Assembly: GCA_964017235.1 (NCBI GenBank)
Contig: OZ024931.1
Location: 124,073,530 to 124,137,529 of the forward strand
Reading direction: 5' to 3'
Source of the DNA: Sabellastarte sp. h YS-2021
Lineage: Eukaryota; Annelida; Polychaeta; Sabellida; Sabellidae
DNA: 64,000 nt
Part shown: positions 63,501 to 63,944 of the stretch, piece by piece
How positions within the stretch are numbered: position 1 is the stretch's first letter
How the letters are laid out: each line of letters starts with the position of its first letter
Position numbers and translations under genes: made by a program
Notes under the pieces: model-generated
Seen by the model: only the letters and a program-made list of their open reading frames with translations
Databases searched by the model: none
What the model was told of the DNA's origin: nothing

Positions 63501-63927
63501 ATTAGGAGAACATTCATAATGTATGTTTTAAAACCTTTAGAAGAAATGCTTTTATGTGGTTTCAGTACAGAATCATTGACTACTGAATTAGTAGTAGAGT
63601 TTTACTTAACAAAATGAACAAACGTAGTACTGTGTATACGTGACTCCAATGACACGCCAGCTGACACATTGAGTCAGCTTTTCACTTCTTCTCCAGGTTT
63701 ATTAACTTGGACTACAACAACCAAATAATGTACAGTTAAATATAATCATTCAGAAGTTTTCTACAAACAGGGATTTTTTTAGTGTTTTTCTTTGTGCCAT
63801 TACTATTTGTATATTTCATTTGTATACTTTTGTGCGTAAACAAACTAATAAAACAATACTCACCATCACCATGTGAGAGTCTAATTAAACCCATTAATCC
63901 TAATATAACAATTCCCCAGAAAGCCAT
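6345..63927 (-). CDS. Multi-exon secreted or membrane receptor: signal peptide, 2 PAN, 13 CCP and 1 rhamnose-binding lectin domain (3' end off window)
   Basis: Gene-level entry; the exons are listed separately. Twenty exons can be joined on the minus strand with canonical AG/GT borders and fully consistent phases, giving 1,186 open codons and no stop. Domain order is signal peptide, PAN, PAN, CCP, SUEL-type lectin (two exons), CCP x12, then a two-exon segment of unknown fold. Most domains are single exons that begin and end in phase 1, the classic arrangement for exon shuffling. CCP and SUEL lectin domains are extracellular disulphide-bonded modules used in recognition and complement-like proteins, and PAN domains bind protein or carbohydrate, so an extracellular recognition protein is likely. 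That function is inferred from the domains. The last exon seen ends with a good donor, so a transmembrane segment or further domains may lie left of the window. No poly(A) signal or promoter was identified. Confidence 0.72.
6521..8310. other. Intron, no recognised feature
   Basis: This is the intron between the two exons of the unknown C-terminal segment. It is AT-rich, with a low-complexity TAATTATAAATA stretch near 7440-7505. I see no repeat or gene I can name. Confidence 0.4.
8311..8497 (-). CDS. Exon of unknown extracellular segment, part 1
   Basis: This exon runs from phase 1 to phase 2, with acceptor TATTGCAG and donor GTATGT. It encodes about 62 residues including [32 protein letters not shown] and [10 protein letters not shown]. 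Alternating strand-like and helix-like stretches suggest an alpha/beta module, possibly SEA-like, but I do not recognise the family. Splice signals and phase continuity with the CCP exon upstream support it as part of the gene. Confidence 0.6.
8993..9169 (-). CDS. CCP/Sushi domain exon, last recognised CCP
   Basis: Fifty-nine codons, phase 1-1, acceptor TGTCCAG, donor GTGAGA. It encodes [27 protein letters not shown] and [10 protein letters not shown], a canonical CCP with the NGS-type turn and GQWS motif. Confidence 0.88.
9702..9878 (-). CDS. CCP/Sushi domain exon
   Basis: Fifty-nine codons, phase 1-1, donor GTAAGT. It encodes [29 protein letters not shown] and GNWSYWSDC. The four cysteines and tryptophan fit a CCP. 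It is not close to the repeated set. Confidence 0.86.
9879..10768. repeat. Intron with a small inverted-repeat element (10169-10358)
   Basis: ATTCTAACATGACA at 10169-10182 is matched by its perfect reverse complement at 10345-10358, delimiting a 190-bp MITE-like segment. The rest of the intron is unremarkable. Confidence 0.5.
10769..10948 (-). CDS. CCP/Sushi domain exon, divergent
   Basis: Sixty codons, phase 1-1, donor GTAAGT. It encodes [36 protein letters not shown] and [10 protein letters not shown]. It is clearly homologous to the repeated set (same length, IHCP start) but older. It is separated from the 17.94-kb exon by a 7-kb intron containing a DIRS element and a DNA element. Confidence 0.87.
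11436..12423 (+). pseudogene. DIRS ORF1 (gag-like) remnants
   Basis: A short frame starts [16 protein letters not shown] at 11436 and is followed by frame-shifted pieces. Near 12330-12420 a frame reads [19 protein letters not shown] and ends HTCAS, resembling the cysteine/histidine finger in DIRS gag-like proteins. No intact protein remains. Confidence 0.5.
12563..12632 (-). mobile_element. 3'-end fragment of an L2/CR1-like LINE
   Basis: The sequence TTCTAATTCTAATTGGACTT followed by a GTGCTTAATCTCC stretch and GACTCTAAGGTGC is the reverse complement of the 3' tail seen on the LINE copies ending near 25.15 kb and 41.86 kb. Only the last 70 bp or so is present. Confidence 0.65.
12960..13970 (+). 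pseudogene. DIRS reverse transcriptase, split by an insertion
   Basis: The first part (about 12960-13160) encodes [20 protein letters not shown], then KGLSINDGV and a [12 protein letters not shown] stretch. The second part (13530-13910) encodes [20 protein letters not shown], then the YIDDL catalytic motif. In DIRS elements these blocks are contiguous; here they are separated by about 365 bp of foreign DNA at roughly 13163-13528. Confidence 0.75.
13163..13528 (+). mobile_element. Insert with 5S-rRNA-like segment (possible 5S-derived SINE)
   Basis: This segment interrupts the DIRS reverse transcriptase. At about 13350-13400 it reads AATAAGCGGCAATGGTC and then GTTACTACTTGGATGGGTGA, matching the internal promoter half of 5S rRNA (TAAGC box, GGTTAGTACTTGGATGGGTGAC). 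It is too short and diverged to be a functional 5S gene. Confidence 0.5.
13898..14221 (+). pseudogene. DIRS RNase H region with 44-bp tandem duplication
   Basis: The frame encodes [29 protein letters not shown] and [10 protein letters not shown], typical of the region just after reverse transcriptase in DIRS elements. At 14117-14205 a segment of about 44 bp (AAAATGGTTTCAG to ACTCTGCTGT) is duplicated in tandem, and the frame ends soon after. Confidence 0.65.
14218..14433 (+). pseudogene. DIRS tyrosine recombinase, C-terminal remnant
   Basis: Encodes [20 protein letters not shown] followed by [19 protein letters not shown], which matches the H-x-x-R ... W/H ... Y region of DIRS recombinases. 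The arginine of H-x-x-R is cysteine here, so even this remnant could not be catalytic. The N-terminal recombinase half is absent. Confidence 0.65.
14434..15288. other. No gene; possible DIRS 3' non-coding region
   Basis: A C/T-rich stretch repeats CTCCCTACCTCT near 14440-14505. It is followed by T-rich DNA rich in TGACCTT and TCACCTTA motifs. I could not match it to a terminal repeat of the element upstream. Confidence 0.35.
15289..16705. mobile_element. 1.4-kb DNA element, copy 1
   Basis: It begins CCAGCAGGCA and ends TGCCTGCTGG (inverted ends). The interior is crowded with TGACATCA/TGATGTCA motifs in both orientations and has no long frame. A nearly collinear sister copy lies at 37652-39061. 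A tRNA-like SINE segment is embedded at about 16041-16185. Confidence 0.75.
16041..16185 (+). mobile_element. tRNA-derived SINE embedded in DNA element copy 1
   Basis: The segment runs from GTTAGTAGGTTCAGCATCTA through CACAGGTTGTCACCTCTG and GCTGAGGGCCTGTCCTAATA to the tail GATGTAAAATCTAACTTTGA. It aligns with the SINE at 40101-40246. The same insertion is present at the same place in the second copy of the host element. Confidence 0.6.
16735..17138. repeat. Three tandem units of about 165 bp
   Basis: Units start near 16737, 16907 and 17070 with variants of AAAATTGCAAGAGTAGATTGCTGA and share GACGAAATTACTCTATC and AAAATGGCCGCCATTTTGG. The third unit is incomplete. Confidence 0.65.
17139..17690. 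repeat. Four tandem units of about 125-165 bp
   Basis: Each unit holds a variant of ATCACCAAAAGCAATCCCAA, then GCAAGCTATTGACC and TTTTGTAAAGATAGG (near 17145, 17310, 17458 and 17585). The array ends at ACGGCGGACGATGGACGGCG, after which the sequence is unique. Confidence 0.65.
17940..18119 (-). CDS. CCP/Sushi repeat exon, proximal single copy
   Basis: Sixty codons, phase 1-1, donor GTAAGG. It carries [20 protein letters not shown] and [10 protein letters not shown]. It has the same architecture as the block exons but lies outside the two duplicated three-exon blocks. Confidence 0.9.
18476..18585 (-). pseudogene. Dead CCP half-exon, copy A
   Basis: Only the second half of a CCP exon remains ([24 protein letters not shown]). 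A TAA stop follows the conserved tryptophan codon, and the donor is destroyed (AGGTTTT in place of AGTAAG). The first half is missing from just upstream of VNCSC, and no acceptor is present. Confidence 0.75.
18670..18849 (-). CDS. CCP/Sushi repeat exon, block A member 3
   Basis: Sixty codons, phase 1-1, acceptor TTTCCAG, donor GTAAGG. It carries [24 protein letters not shown] and [11 protein letters not shown] dead half-exon follows 85 bp further along the gene. Confidence 0.9.
19850..20029 (-). CDS. CCP/Sushi repeat exon, block A member 2
   Basis: Sixty codons, phase 1-1, donor GTAAGC. It carries [13 protein letters not shown] and [10 protein letters not shown]. The usual NYS sequon of the other copies is NYA here, so one predicted glycosylation site is lost relative to its partner. 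Confidence 0.9.
20275..20454 (-). CDS. CCP/Sushi repeat exon, block A member 1
   Basis: Sixty codons, phase 1-1, acceptor TCTCTAG, donor GTATGT. It carries [16 protein letters not shown] and [10 protein letters not shown]. The unusual acceptor is shared with its block B partner, which supports common origin of the whole block rather than convergence of exons alone. Confidence 0.9.
20886..21740. repeat. Tandem array of about six 140-155-bp units
   Basis: Units repeat AATAACATATTTAAACAAAA, AATGCAATAGTTTTCAAGTT, CAGCTATGCAATGAG and TTTTACTATGTTATAGCTGA. One unit is partly duplicated at 21198-21262. A further unit occurs beyond the LINE at about 25915-26046, so the LINE inserted into this array. 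Confidence 0.7.
21742..23345 (+). pseudogene. LINE endonuclease region with 2A-like N-terminal motif
   Basis: The first frame reads [20 protein letters not shown], then [12 protein letters not shown] and [11 protein letters not shown], the start of an APE-type endonuclease. GDVAMNPGP resembles a 2A ribosome-skipping motif (D-V/I-E-x-N-P-G-P) with the glutamate changed to alanine. After the SINE interruption (22060-22475) the frame resumes with [11 protein letters not shown] and ISDHAVIKC, covering the catalytic GDFN and SDH boxes, then shifts frame near 22860 and runs to a stop at 23345. Confidence 0.7.
22060..22475 (+). mobile_element. tRNA-derived SINE present as a tandem duplicate inside the LINE
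   Basis: Two copies of a tRNA-like head lie at about 22089-22175 and 22363-22440. Each has a box A (TAGCTCAGCTGGTTAAAG) and a box B (GAGTTCGAGAC). Each is flanked by the same sequences (ATCCTCACATATATCAGTTC before, ACCAATCAATAATTTCTCCC after). The whole splits the endonuclease coding region of the LINE. It is too diverged in the stems to be a tRNA gene. Confidence 0.6.
23485..25010 (+). pseudogene. LINE reverse transcriptase and C-terminal region
   Basis: The main frame (23485-24324, 279 codons) contains [31 protein letters not shown] and the catalytic YFDD ([11 protein letters not shown]), in the usual order for L2/CR1-type enzymes. A frameshift near 24300 then moves the C-terminal part to other frames, with [13 protein letters not shown] and [10 protein letters not shown] typical of this clade. 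The copy is not functional. Confidence 0.8.
25165..26285. repeat. Dispersed direct repeat and remaining array unit
   Basis: A segment of about 240 bp at 25165-25405 recurs at 26048-26285 (both hold AATAGGCAATAAGAAAATTG-like and CACTTTGGGTGGGGGTACCT-like sequence, ending AACAGATCTGCATG). Between them lie unique DNA and one unit of the 20.9-kb array (25915-26046). Confidence 0.6.
26481..26600 (-). pseudogene. Dead CCP half-exon, copy B
   Basis: A CCP remnant ([20 protein letters not shown]) with TAG at the tryptophan codon and a second stop (TAA) replacing the usual CAA just before the donor. It has lost the same N-terminal half as copy A and is followed by the same flank (TATAACAGTTGTTACC). 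Confidence 0.75.
26676..26855 (-). CDS. CCP/Sushi repeat exon, block B member 3
   Basis: Sixty codons, phase 1-1, acceptor TTTCCAG, donor GTAAGG. Characteristic residues are [24 protein letters not shown] and [10 protein letters not shown]. It differs by about four residues from the partner exon at 18670-18849. It is separated from member 2 by a 1.4-kb intron that holds a MITE absent from block A. Confidence 0.9.
27550..27913. mobile_element. MITE with 25-bp inverted ends and CTG target duplication
   Basis: The left end GGGCCAGTTTCACGAAGCCT and the right end AGGCTTCATGAAACTGGCCC are inverted repeats. CTG flanks both sides (27547-27549 and 27914-27916). The interior is built from AAGGAGGCTT/AAATTTAAGG motifs. 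The paralogous intron in block A (near 19450) lacks it, showing the empty site. A 3-bp duplication fits a PIF/Harbinger-type origin. Confidence 0.8.
28334..28513 (-). CDS. CCP/Sushi repeat exon, block B member 2
   Basis: Sixty codons, phase 1-1, acceptor TTTTCAG, donor GTAAGG. Characteristic residues are [16 protein letters not shown] and [10 protein letters not shown]. The partner in block A is the exon at 19850-20029, with about six residue differences by my reading. Confidence 0.9.
28747..28926 (-). CDS. CCP/Sushi repeat exon, block B member 1
   Basis: Sixty codons, phase 1-1, acceptor TTCTCTAG, donor GTAAAC. It differs by about four residues from the exon at 20275-20454, its partner in block A. 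Characteristic residues are [16 protein letters not shown] and [10 protein letters not shown]. The flanking introns are also alignable with block A. Confidence 0.9.
29268..29375 (-). pseudogene. Dead CCP half-exon, copy C
   Basis: A CCP remnant ([17 protein letters not shown]) with a TAG stop directly after the conserved tryptophan, though the donor AGTGAGTT is still intact. It is truncated at about the same point as copies A and B and shares their flanks. Confidence 0.75.
29466..29645 (-). CDS. CCP/Sushi repeat exon (outermost copy of the repeated set)
   Basis: Sixty codons, phase 1-1. The domain starts [16 protein letters not shown] and continues [13 protein letters not shown] and [10 protein letters not shown]. 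All four cysteines and the tryptophan are present, with two sequons for N-glycosylation. It is preceded on the map by a dead half-exon (29.27 kb), as in the two duplicated blocks to its left, so it looks like the start of a third, partial block. Confidence 0.88.
29646..30709. other. Intron, no gene; relic resembling the 35.55-kb element
   Basis: The segment near 29835-29970 reads CTGGGGGTCGATTTATGAAA and continues with TAAGACTAAGATTTGACTTA, similar to the left end of the element at 35552-37271, but no matching right end is visible. The rest is AT-rich and unrecognised. Confidence 0.35.
30710..30904 (-). CDS. CCP/Sushi domain exon with acidic insertion
   Basis: This exon has 65 codons in phase 1-1, with acceptor TTTGCAG and donor GTAAGA. 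It encodes [22 protein letters not shown], an aspartate-rich insertion (DDGDDDRD), LKCLANG and VPTC. The four cysteines fit a CCP, but the conserved tryptophan is replaced in the LESAVPTC stretch. The acidic run may bind calcium or simply be a loop. Confidence 0.78.
30905..32280. other. Intron, nothing recognised
   Basis: This is the intron between the lectin and the following CCP exon. I see no convincing repeat, gene or element here. Confidence 0.35.
32281..32465 (-). CDS. SUEL/rhamnose-binding lectin domain, second half
   Basis: This exon runs from phase 2 to phase 1, with acceptor TTGACAG and donor GTGAGT. It encodes [16 protein letters not shown] and ends [12 protein letters not shown], matching the family pattern (C-x-G-x2-C-x-I, then KYL-x-V-x-Y-x-C). 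The DPC motif is degenerate (YQC) and KYL is KYF. Sugar binding is therefore plausible but may be altered. The fold is well supported by cysteine spacing across both exons. Confidence 0.75.
32466..33255. other. Intron inside the lectin domain, nothing recognised
   Basis: This phase-2 intron splits the SUEL domain. It is AT-rich and has no feature I can name. Confidence 0.35.
33256..33403 (-). CDS. SUEL/rhamnose-binding lectin domain, first half
   Basis: This exon starts in phase 1 and ends in phase 2 (donor GTATAT, weak). It encodes RCGIDC, then [17 protein letters not shown], matching the beta-strand and ANYG region of SUEL (sea-urchin egg lectin, D-galactose/L-rhamnose-binding) domains. 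The usual YGR triad is YGW here, so the arginine normally seen in that sugar-contact motif is replaced. The odd phase-2 junction joins in frame with the next exon, which supports the split-domain model. Confidence 0.72.
33724..35120. mobile_element. Non-autonomous DNA element with CATATT target duplication
   Basis: The left end CAGGGCGTCAAGTT is inverted at the right as AACTTGATGCCCTG. CATATT occurs immediately outside both ends (33718-33723 and 35121-35126). Both ends carry many ATAGGAA repeats in the same direction. The interior holds tandem repeats: two units of about 150 bp at 34130-34440 and two of about 175 bp at 34444-34770. No open frame is credible. Confidence 0.75.
35552..37271. mobile_element. 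Outer DNA element of a nested pair, CTG target duplication
   Basis: The left end GGGTCGATTTCACAAAAGGA is matched at the right by CCCTTTGTGAAACCGGCCC (inverted), with CTG outside both ends (35549-35551 and 37272-37274). Arms are rich in GACTTAG/CTAAGTC motifs. The ends and the duplication resemble the MITE at 27550-27913, so both probably belong to one superfamily. Confidence 0.7.
35910..37062. mobile_element. Inner nested element with repeated AATCGGCCC ends
   Basis: The left arm (35910-36018) contains four copies of AAATCGGCCC or a close variant. The right arm (36950-37062) contains the inverse GGGGCCGATTTG repeated five times. The outermost pair is GACAAATCGGCCCTTTGCC versus GGCAAAGGGCCGATTCGTCC. 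The core is AT-rich with no gene. Confidence 0.7.
37652..39061. mobile_element. 1.4-kb DNA element, copy 2
   Basis: Ends are CCCAGCAGGCA and TGCCTGCTGGG. It is collinear with copy 1 at 15289-16705, including the TGACATCA-rich interior and the embedded SINE (about 38414-38556). Copy 2 has a small deletion near 38755. Confidence 0.75.
38414..38556 (+). mobile_element. tRNA-derived SINE embedded in DNA element copy 2
   Basis: Same position and orientation within the element as the SINE in copy 1, with the tail GGATGTAAAACCCAACTTTG. It belongs to the same family as the SINE at 40101. Confidence 0.6.
39162..39356. repeat. Tandem duplication of about 97 bp
   Basis: Two copies of a unit starting CTGTAGAAAATTTTATTTTG and containing AACAGGAAACAGGT lie just upstream of a CCP exon border, inside the intron. 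The short minus-strand reading frame over it is incidental. Confidence 0.65.
39497..39685 (-). CDS. CCP/Sushi domain exon (N-terminal to the lectin)
   Basis: This exon has 63 codons in phase 1-1, an acceptor ATTTCAG and a donor GTGAGT. The segment starts [13 protein letters not shown] and shows the four CCP cysteines and the conserved tryptophan before the last one (GRWAGNLTC). It is divergent from the repeated CCP exons at 17.9-29.6 kb, so it is not part of that expansion. Confidence 0.8.
40101..40246 (+). mobile_element. tRNA-derived SINE with 18-bp target duplication
   Basis: A tRNA-like head with box A (GTGGCCTAGTGG) and box B (GGGTTCAAGTCCC) is followed by a tail ending ACATAAAACCCCAACTT. 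TGACTTCAACACAAAAAC is present on both sides (40083-40100 and 40247-40264). Part of this flank resembles the tail of the embedded copies, so the true duplication could be a few bases shorter. Confidence 0.75.
41231..41461 (-). CDS. PAN/Apple-like domain exon 2
   Basis: This exon has 77 codons in phase 1-1, an acceptor TTGTTTCAG and a donor GTTTGT. It encodes [12 protein letters not shown], then [11 protein letters not shown] (again C-x3-C-x5-C) and CLMYTTAGC, closely paralleling the preceding PAN exon. The similar spacing suggests the two exons arose by duplication. The donor has a weaker +3 base than its neighbours. Confidence 0.7.
41862..42715 (-). mobile_element. 5'-truncated L2/CR1-like LINE fragment
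   Basis: The open frame (start codon at 42747, stop at 42013) encodes the C-terminal part of a LINE protein: [32 protein letters not shown] and [10 protein letters not shown]. The 3' end (GAGATTAAGCGCTATAAAAG reversed, then an ATTAG repeat) matches the LINE at 21.7-25.15 kb. The frame is open for over 230 codons, so this fragment is younger than that copy. It lacks endonuclease and RT catalytic motifs. Confidence 0.8.
42720..43360 (+). pseudogene. Unidentified coding relic split by a SINE
   Basis: A frame reading [18 protein letters not shown], then [10 protein letters not shown], is interrupted by a SINE and resumes in the same frame after it ([20 protein letters not shown], then [15 protein letters not shown] and [12 protein letters not shown]). 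The target duplication encodes the overlap SVRH. The protein is basic and proline/serine rich, and I do not recognise it. A stop follows at about 43305, and weak continuation appears after the MITE ([19 protein letters not shown] near 44110). It could be a transposon ORF or a processed host gene. Confidence 0.45.
42832..43069 (+). mobile_element. tRNA-derived SINE with 12-bp target duplication
   Basis: The head has box A (GTGGCAGAGTGGT) and box B (GGGGTTCGATCCCC). The tail is GTTGAAAGCGACGTAAAAAA followed by CCCC and an AAATAAATAAATAAAA end. ATCAGTGAGACA flanks it on both sides (42820-42831 and 43070-43081). The tail motif GACGTAAAA-CCCCAA is shared with the otherwise different SINE at 40101. 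Confidence 0.85.
43364..44063. mobile_element. MITE-like element built of AAACGTTTATAAACG motifs
   Basis: The ends CCCAGTAAAC and GTTTACTGGG are inverted repeats, and the adjoining sequence (ATAAACGTTTATAAA type) is near-palindromic. The right half has a tandem duplication of about 110 bp (43842-44050; both copies include GGCGAACGTTTAGGAGCCCA). No target duplication longer than 2 bp could be assigned. Confidence 0.65.
44064..45750. other. Intron, no supported gene
   Basis: Short relic frames occur (for example [19 protein letters not shown] near 44110 and [18 protein letters not shown] near 44620), possibly from the unidentified relic at 42.7 kb. All are broken by stops, and nothing else is recognised. 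Confidence 0.35.
46055..49759 (-). CDS. LINE ORF2: APE endonuclease, reverse transcriptase, RNase H
   Basis: Uninterrupted 1,234-residue protein. Residues 1-230 form an APE-type endonuclease with WNCRGF (about 13), LQETHF (40), GDFNAH (138) and SDHFPIL (216). Reverse transcriptase follows at about 480-760, with [30 protein letters not shown] and the catalytic FVDD (675; V in place of the common A). RNase H spans about 970-1080, with [19 protein letters not shown] and [10 protein letters not shown], so all four acidic catalytic positions are present. A C-terminal CIPCHC-HILLDC zinc-like motif lies near 1180. The ATG overlaps the end of ORF1 by 20 bp, implying coupled translation. All catalytic residues I can identify are intact. 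Confidence 0.93.
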   Translation of the reverse strand: MEPNKNKSIIQWNCRGFRPNFEEIKNLISNFRPYILALQETHFKDSDNVYIRGFDHYFKTCMSEVDGRATGGCSIFVKKGIPHEVLELDTELQAVAVKVSLHKTITVCNVYIPPRFNVAQSDIDNLVNQLPAPFLFIGDFNAHSDLWGCSSSNSLGYKVEHLLESSDICLLNDKSPTYFHPASGSFTSIDLSLCSASVFLDFTWQVHSDQCGSDHFPILIDIVKSMPKDNVPRWNLKKADWPKFKLQCSLDINRHNFTDSTEKFPAFLNKLNDIATKCVPKSTGQSTGSYKPWFNSECKKAVKARQNAMDKCRINPTSDNINEYKTCRANARKIIKESKRKSWHEYVSKLNVKTPAKKVWEMIRKISGKQSNTTIHHLENNDGTKITERVDIANRLAEEIRKNSSSNNYRTEFQKYKEKSEKEHLDFDTDNSENYNVPFTIRELCDAMNKSHDTATGPDEIHYQLLKHLPRDSLMVLLDIFNDIWASGEIPECWKEATVLPIPKPGKDPKNPSNYRPISLTSCLCKTMERMINTRLVWFLEKNNILTKYQSGFRKGRTTTDQLIRLESFIRDSFLKGNHVVSVFFDLEKAYDTVWKYGVIRDLHKVGLRGRMPMFIQNFLSNRVFRVRLGSVYSDIHGQEMGVPQGSILSVTLFILKINSIADVIPASFEKSLFVDDFSITCSSRNMASIERQLQLCLNKVEKWADENGFRFSKTKTVCMHFCNKRKLHPDPTLTIYNSQIPVVSQTKFLGVIFDRKLNFKAHIDYVRQKCEKAMNLLKVVAKMDWGADRSVLMRLYRSFVRSRLEYGCAVFSSARKSYLKKLEPIQNQGLRTCLGAFRTSPMQSLYVEANEPPLYLRFDKLCVQYALKLRSNPDNPAYDVVFNPQYYDLYDKKPSAIRSFGHRVEEDLSVVCPQLDIIQTVSLPDDPPWTIQKPHIDLYLTHQKKHLGDDCLFQSLFAELKGCYPDHRAIYTDGSKAENRVAAAATSNNLSAQVRLPGNASIFTAELQALKMAFNIVKNCDWDHFIIFSDSLSSLQALDSNNCDHPFIQDILKLFNDCLSVNKKVVLAWVPSHVGIKGNEKADELAKQALNFNVLDLKVPYTDLRVNVNSVFKQKWQAQWNACPDNKLFQINPTVGDFYVWTGLSRREEIVITRARIGHTYFTHSYLLKGEDMPWCIPCHCPDTVKHILLDCIDLRDTRIKYYRNINTMQKLFCENVFNIINYLKECGLFKKF
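49740..51062 (-). CDS. LINE ORF1: nucleic-acid-binding protein with three zinc knuckles
   Basis: A 440-residue frame. The N-terminal half includes [19 protein letters not shown] and NGDILVEVD, consistent with RRM-like folds of I/Jockey ORF1 proteins. From about residue 224 three knuckles follow: [29 protein letters not shown] and [15 protein letters not shown]. The C-terminal third is lysine and serine rich and probably disordered. The true start may be a later methionine ([13 protein letters not shown], about residue 33), as the first codons overlap what looks like 5' UTR. The protein would package element RNA. Confidence 0.9.
   Translation of the reverse strand: MQGSAPHDYDIPLLGSKGGWRALAMNNYYFTMAIQHSQMTDRKRTRIDILTTSLDSAPICSWPRFLLIKGTDNERPLTKLSPFAVNKAIVAVLGSDPFNIRKLRNGDILVEVDKEAQSSKLLKTTKLHLTMDNVIPITVSPHYSLNTKKGVIRCPDIKECSDEEILEGLKDEGVIKLDRISVFRDGQRKPTGTFILTFQSQTLPKYIRVGYYRVAVSQFIPNPVRCYKCQKFGHTKFNCRKNEVCTKCGHEDHTDSQECKNEAKCVNCQGKHASNDKECPKWKEEKEIQRIKAERGISYTEAKKQMDIFNSVKSTYAQAAAATKPVVKTVNVETQTEMTWPEGTKQPKKCAVEKQINKVNKTSASSQTSASQNDPIKLKISQSKVYLTKQHKGSNDPIKQHNKYDVLSDSDSDMSVEESPITSSQGRSGNKSLNNGTKQK
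51063..51496 (-). promoter_or_regulatory. 5' UTR / presumed internal promoter of the I/Nimb-like LINE
   Basis: This is the 5' end between the target duplication and ORF1. It contains GTCGTAAGAGGCGACTAA (51430-51447 region, minus strand), which can fold on itself (GTCG...CGAC) and which I recall as recurrent near the 5' ends of invertebrate LINEs. Elements of this group use internal promoters at the 5' end; none is directly demonstrated here. Confidence 0.45.
51513..52357. other. Intron, no supported gene
   Basis: A 114-codon plus-strand frame (51973-52317) has no recognisable domain and lies antisense to the host gene. I do not regard it as a gene. The rest is AT-rich. Confidence 0.4.
52358..52567 (-). 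CDS. PAN/Apple-like domain exon 1
   Basis: This exon has 70 codons in phase 1-1, an acceptor CTGCAG and a donor GTAAGT. The encoded segment begins [13 protein letters not shown] and has six cysteines, including the C-x3-C-x5-C core ([11 protein letters not shown]) typical of PAN/Apple modules. It lies immediately after the signal peptide in the spliced product. PAN modules are extracellular and mediate binding to proteins or sugars. A small Apple-like variant is the best reading; a divergent unrelated cysteine module cannot be excluded. Confidence 0.7.
52568..56925. other. Intron 1, distal part; dispersed and simple repeats only
   Basis: A GC-richer stretch at 54090-54375 has the perfect hairpin CCGACCCTA-gagttg-TAGGGTCGG near 54321. 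Two related segments of about 150 bp lie at 56050-56200 and 56465-56615 (AAAACCTCATTTTTCGA-like start, TTTAAGGTG). A GACA microsatellite lies at about 56622-56657. No exon is recognised. Confidence 0.45.
57381..58651 (+). pseudogene. Harbinger transposase (DDE_Tnp_4 / HARBI1-like), broken
   Basis: Starting from [16 protein letters not shown], the reading frame shifts near 57585, continues with [20 protein letters not shown] and [18 protein letters not shown], shifts again after about 57810, and passes a TAG near 57865. DDE landmarks survive: [34 protein letters not shown] and [13 protein letters not shown] further stop lies near 58180. The product is a nuclease that would cut element ends; this copy cannot make it. 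The C-terminal 146-codon frame (58211-58651) is intact. Confidence 0.82.
58669..58730 (+). terminator. Three tandem histone-mRNA-like stem-loops after the transposase
   Basis: AGTCCTTTTCAGGACT occurs at 58669-58684, 58692-58707 and 58715-58730, a 23-bp period, starting 18 bp past the transposase stop. Each forms a perfect 6-bp stem with a TTTC loop, the shape of the metazoan histone 3' stem-loop, including G-C at the second pair. The third copy is also preceded by AAC and followed by ACCA, as in histone genes. Whether it acts in 3' processing is unknown. Confidence 0.6.
58786..58990. repeat. A/C-rich tandem array of about 46-bp units
   Basis: About four units hold variants of CAACAAACAGACAAACCCCA, then TGCCAACATAATTCACCCAC. 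The open frame across it is an artefact of the repeat. Confidence 0.7.
59210..59425. repeat. G/T-rich tandem array, complementary to the A/C-rich array
   Basis: Variants of TTGGTTTGTGTGTTGGTGGT and TAGGTTTGGTATT repeat about four times. The reverse complement resembles the A/C-rich array 220 bp away, so the two could pair as a long hairpin. Confidence 0.65.
59750..61005 (-). pseudogene. Harbinger second ORF: MADF/BESS-type DNA-binding protein, broken
   Basis: From 61005 the protein has a charged, glutamate-rich N-terminus, then a MADF-like domain starting [20 protein letters not shown] and [10 protein letters not shown]. Three in-frame stops follow (two adjacent at 60568-60565 and one near 60510). 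The same frame continues as [12 protein letters not shown] and KTHIRRKG and then to a BESS-like stretch ([20 protein letters not shown]), ending at 59977. A Gln/Pro-rich tail ([19 protein letters not shown]) lies in another frame near 59800-59880. In active elements the partner protein helps the transposase reach the nucleus and bind ends. Confidence 0.72.
61791..63863. other. Intron 1, proximal part; no supported gene
   Basis: A 102-codon minus-strand frame at 62100-62408 and an overlapping plus-strand frame have no domain I recognise; the region may be an old transposon relic. The remainder is AT-rich and unremarkable. Confidence 0.4.
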
Positions 63928-63944
63928 TCCTATAAGTTTCAGCT
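63864..63944 (-). CDS. Exon with start codon and signal peptide
   Basis: A splice acceptor (TTTTTGCAG) lies just upstream at 63945, so a further 5' UTR exon is probably outside the window. The ATG is at 63927-63925. The first 20 residues ([20 protein letters not shown]) are a convincing signal peptide: a hydrophobic core with a small residue at the cleavage site. The donor is GTGAGT at 63863-63858, leaving phase 1. The frame is open upstream of the ATG (LKLIG), but the signal peptide starts cleanly at this Met. Linkage to the PAN exon 11 kb downstream rests on phase match, strand and the absence of another candidate exon between them. Confidence 0.65.
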
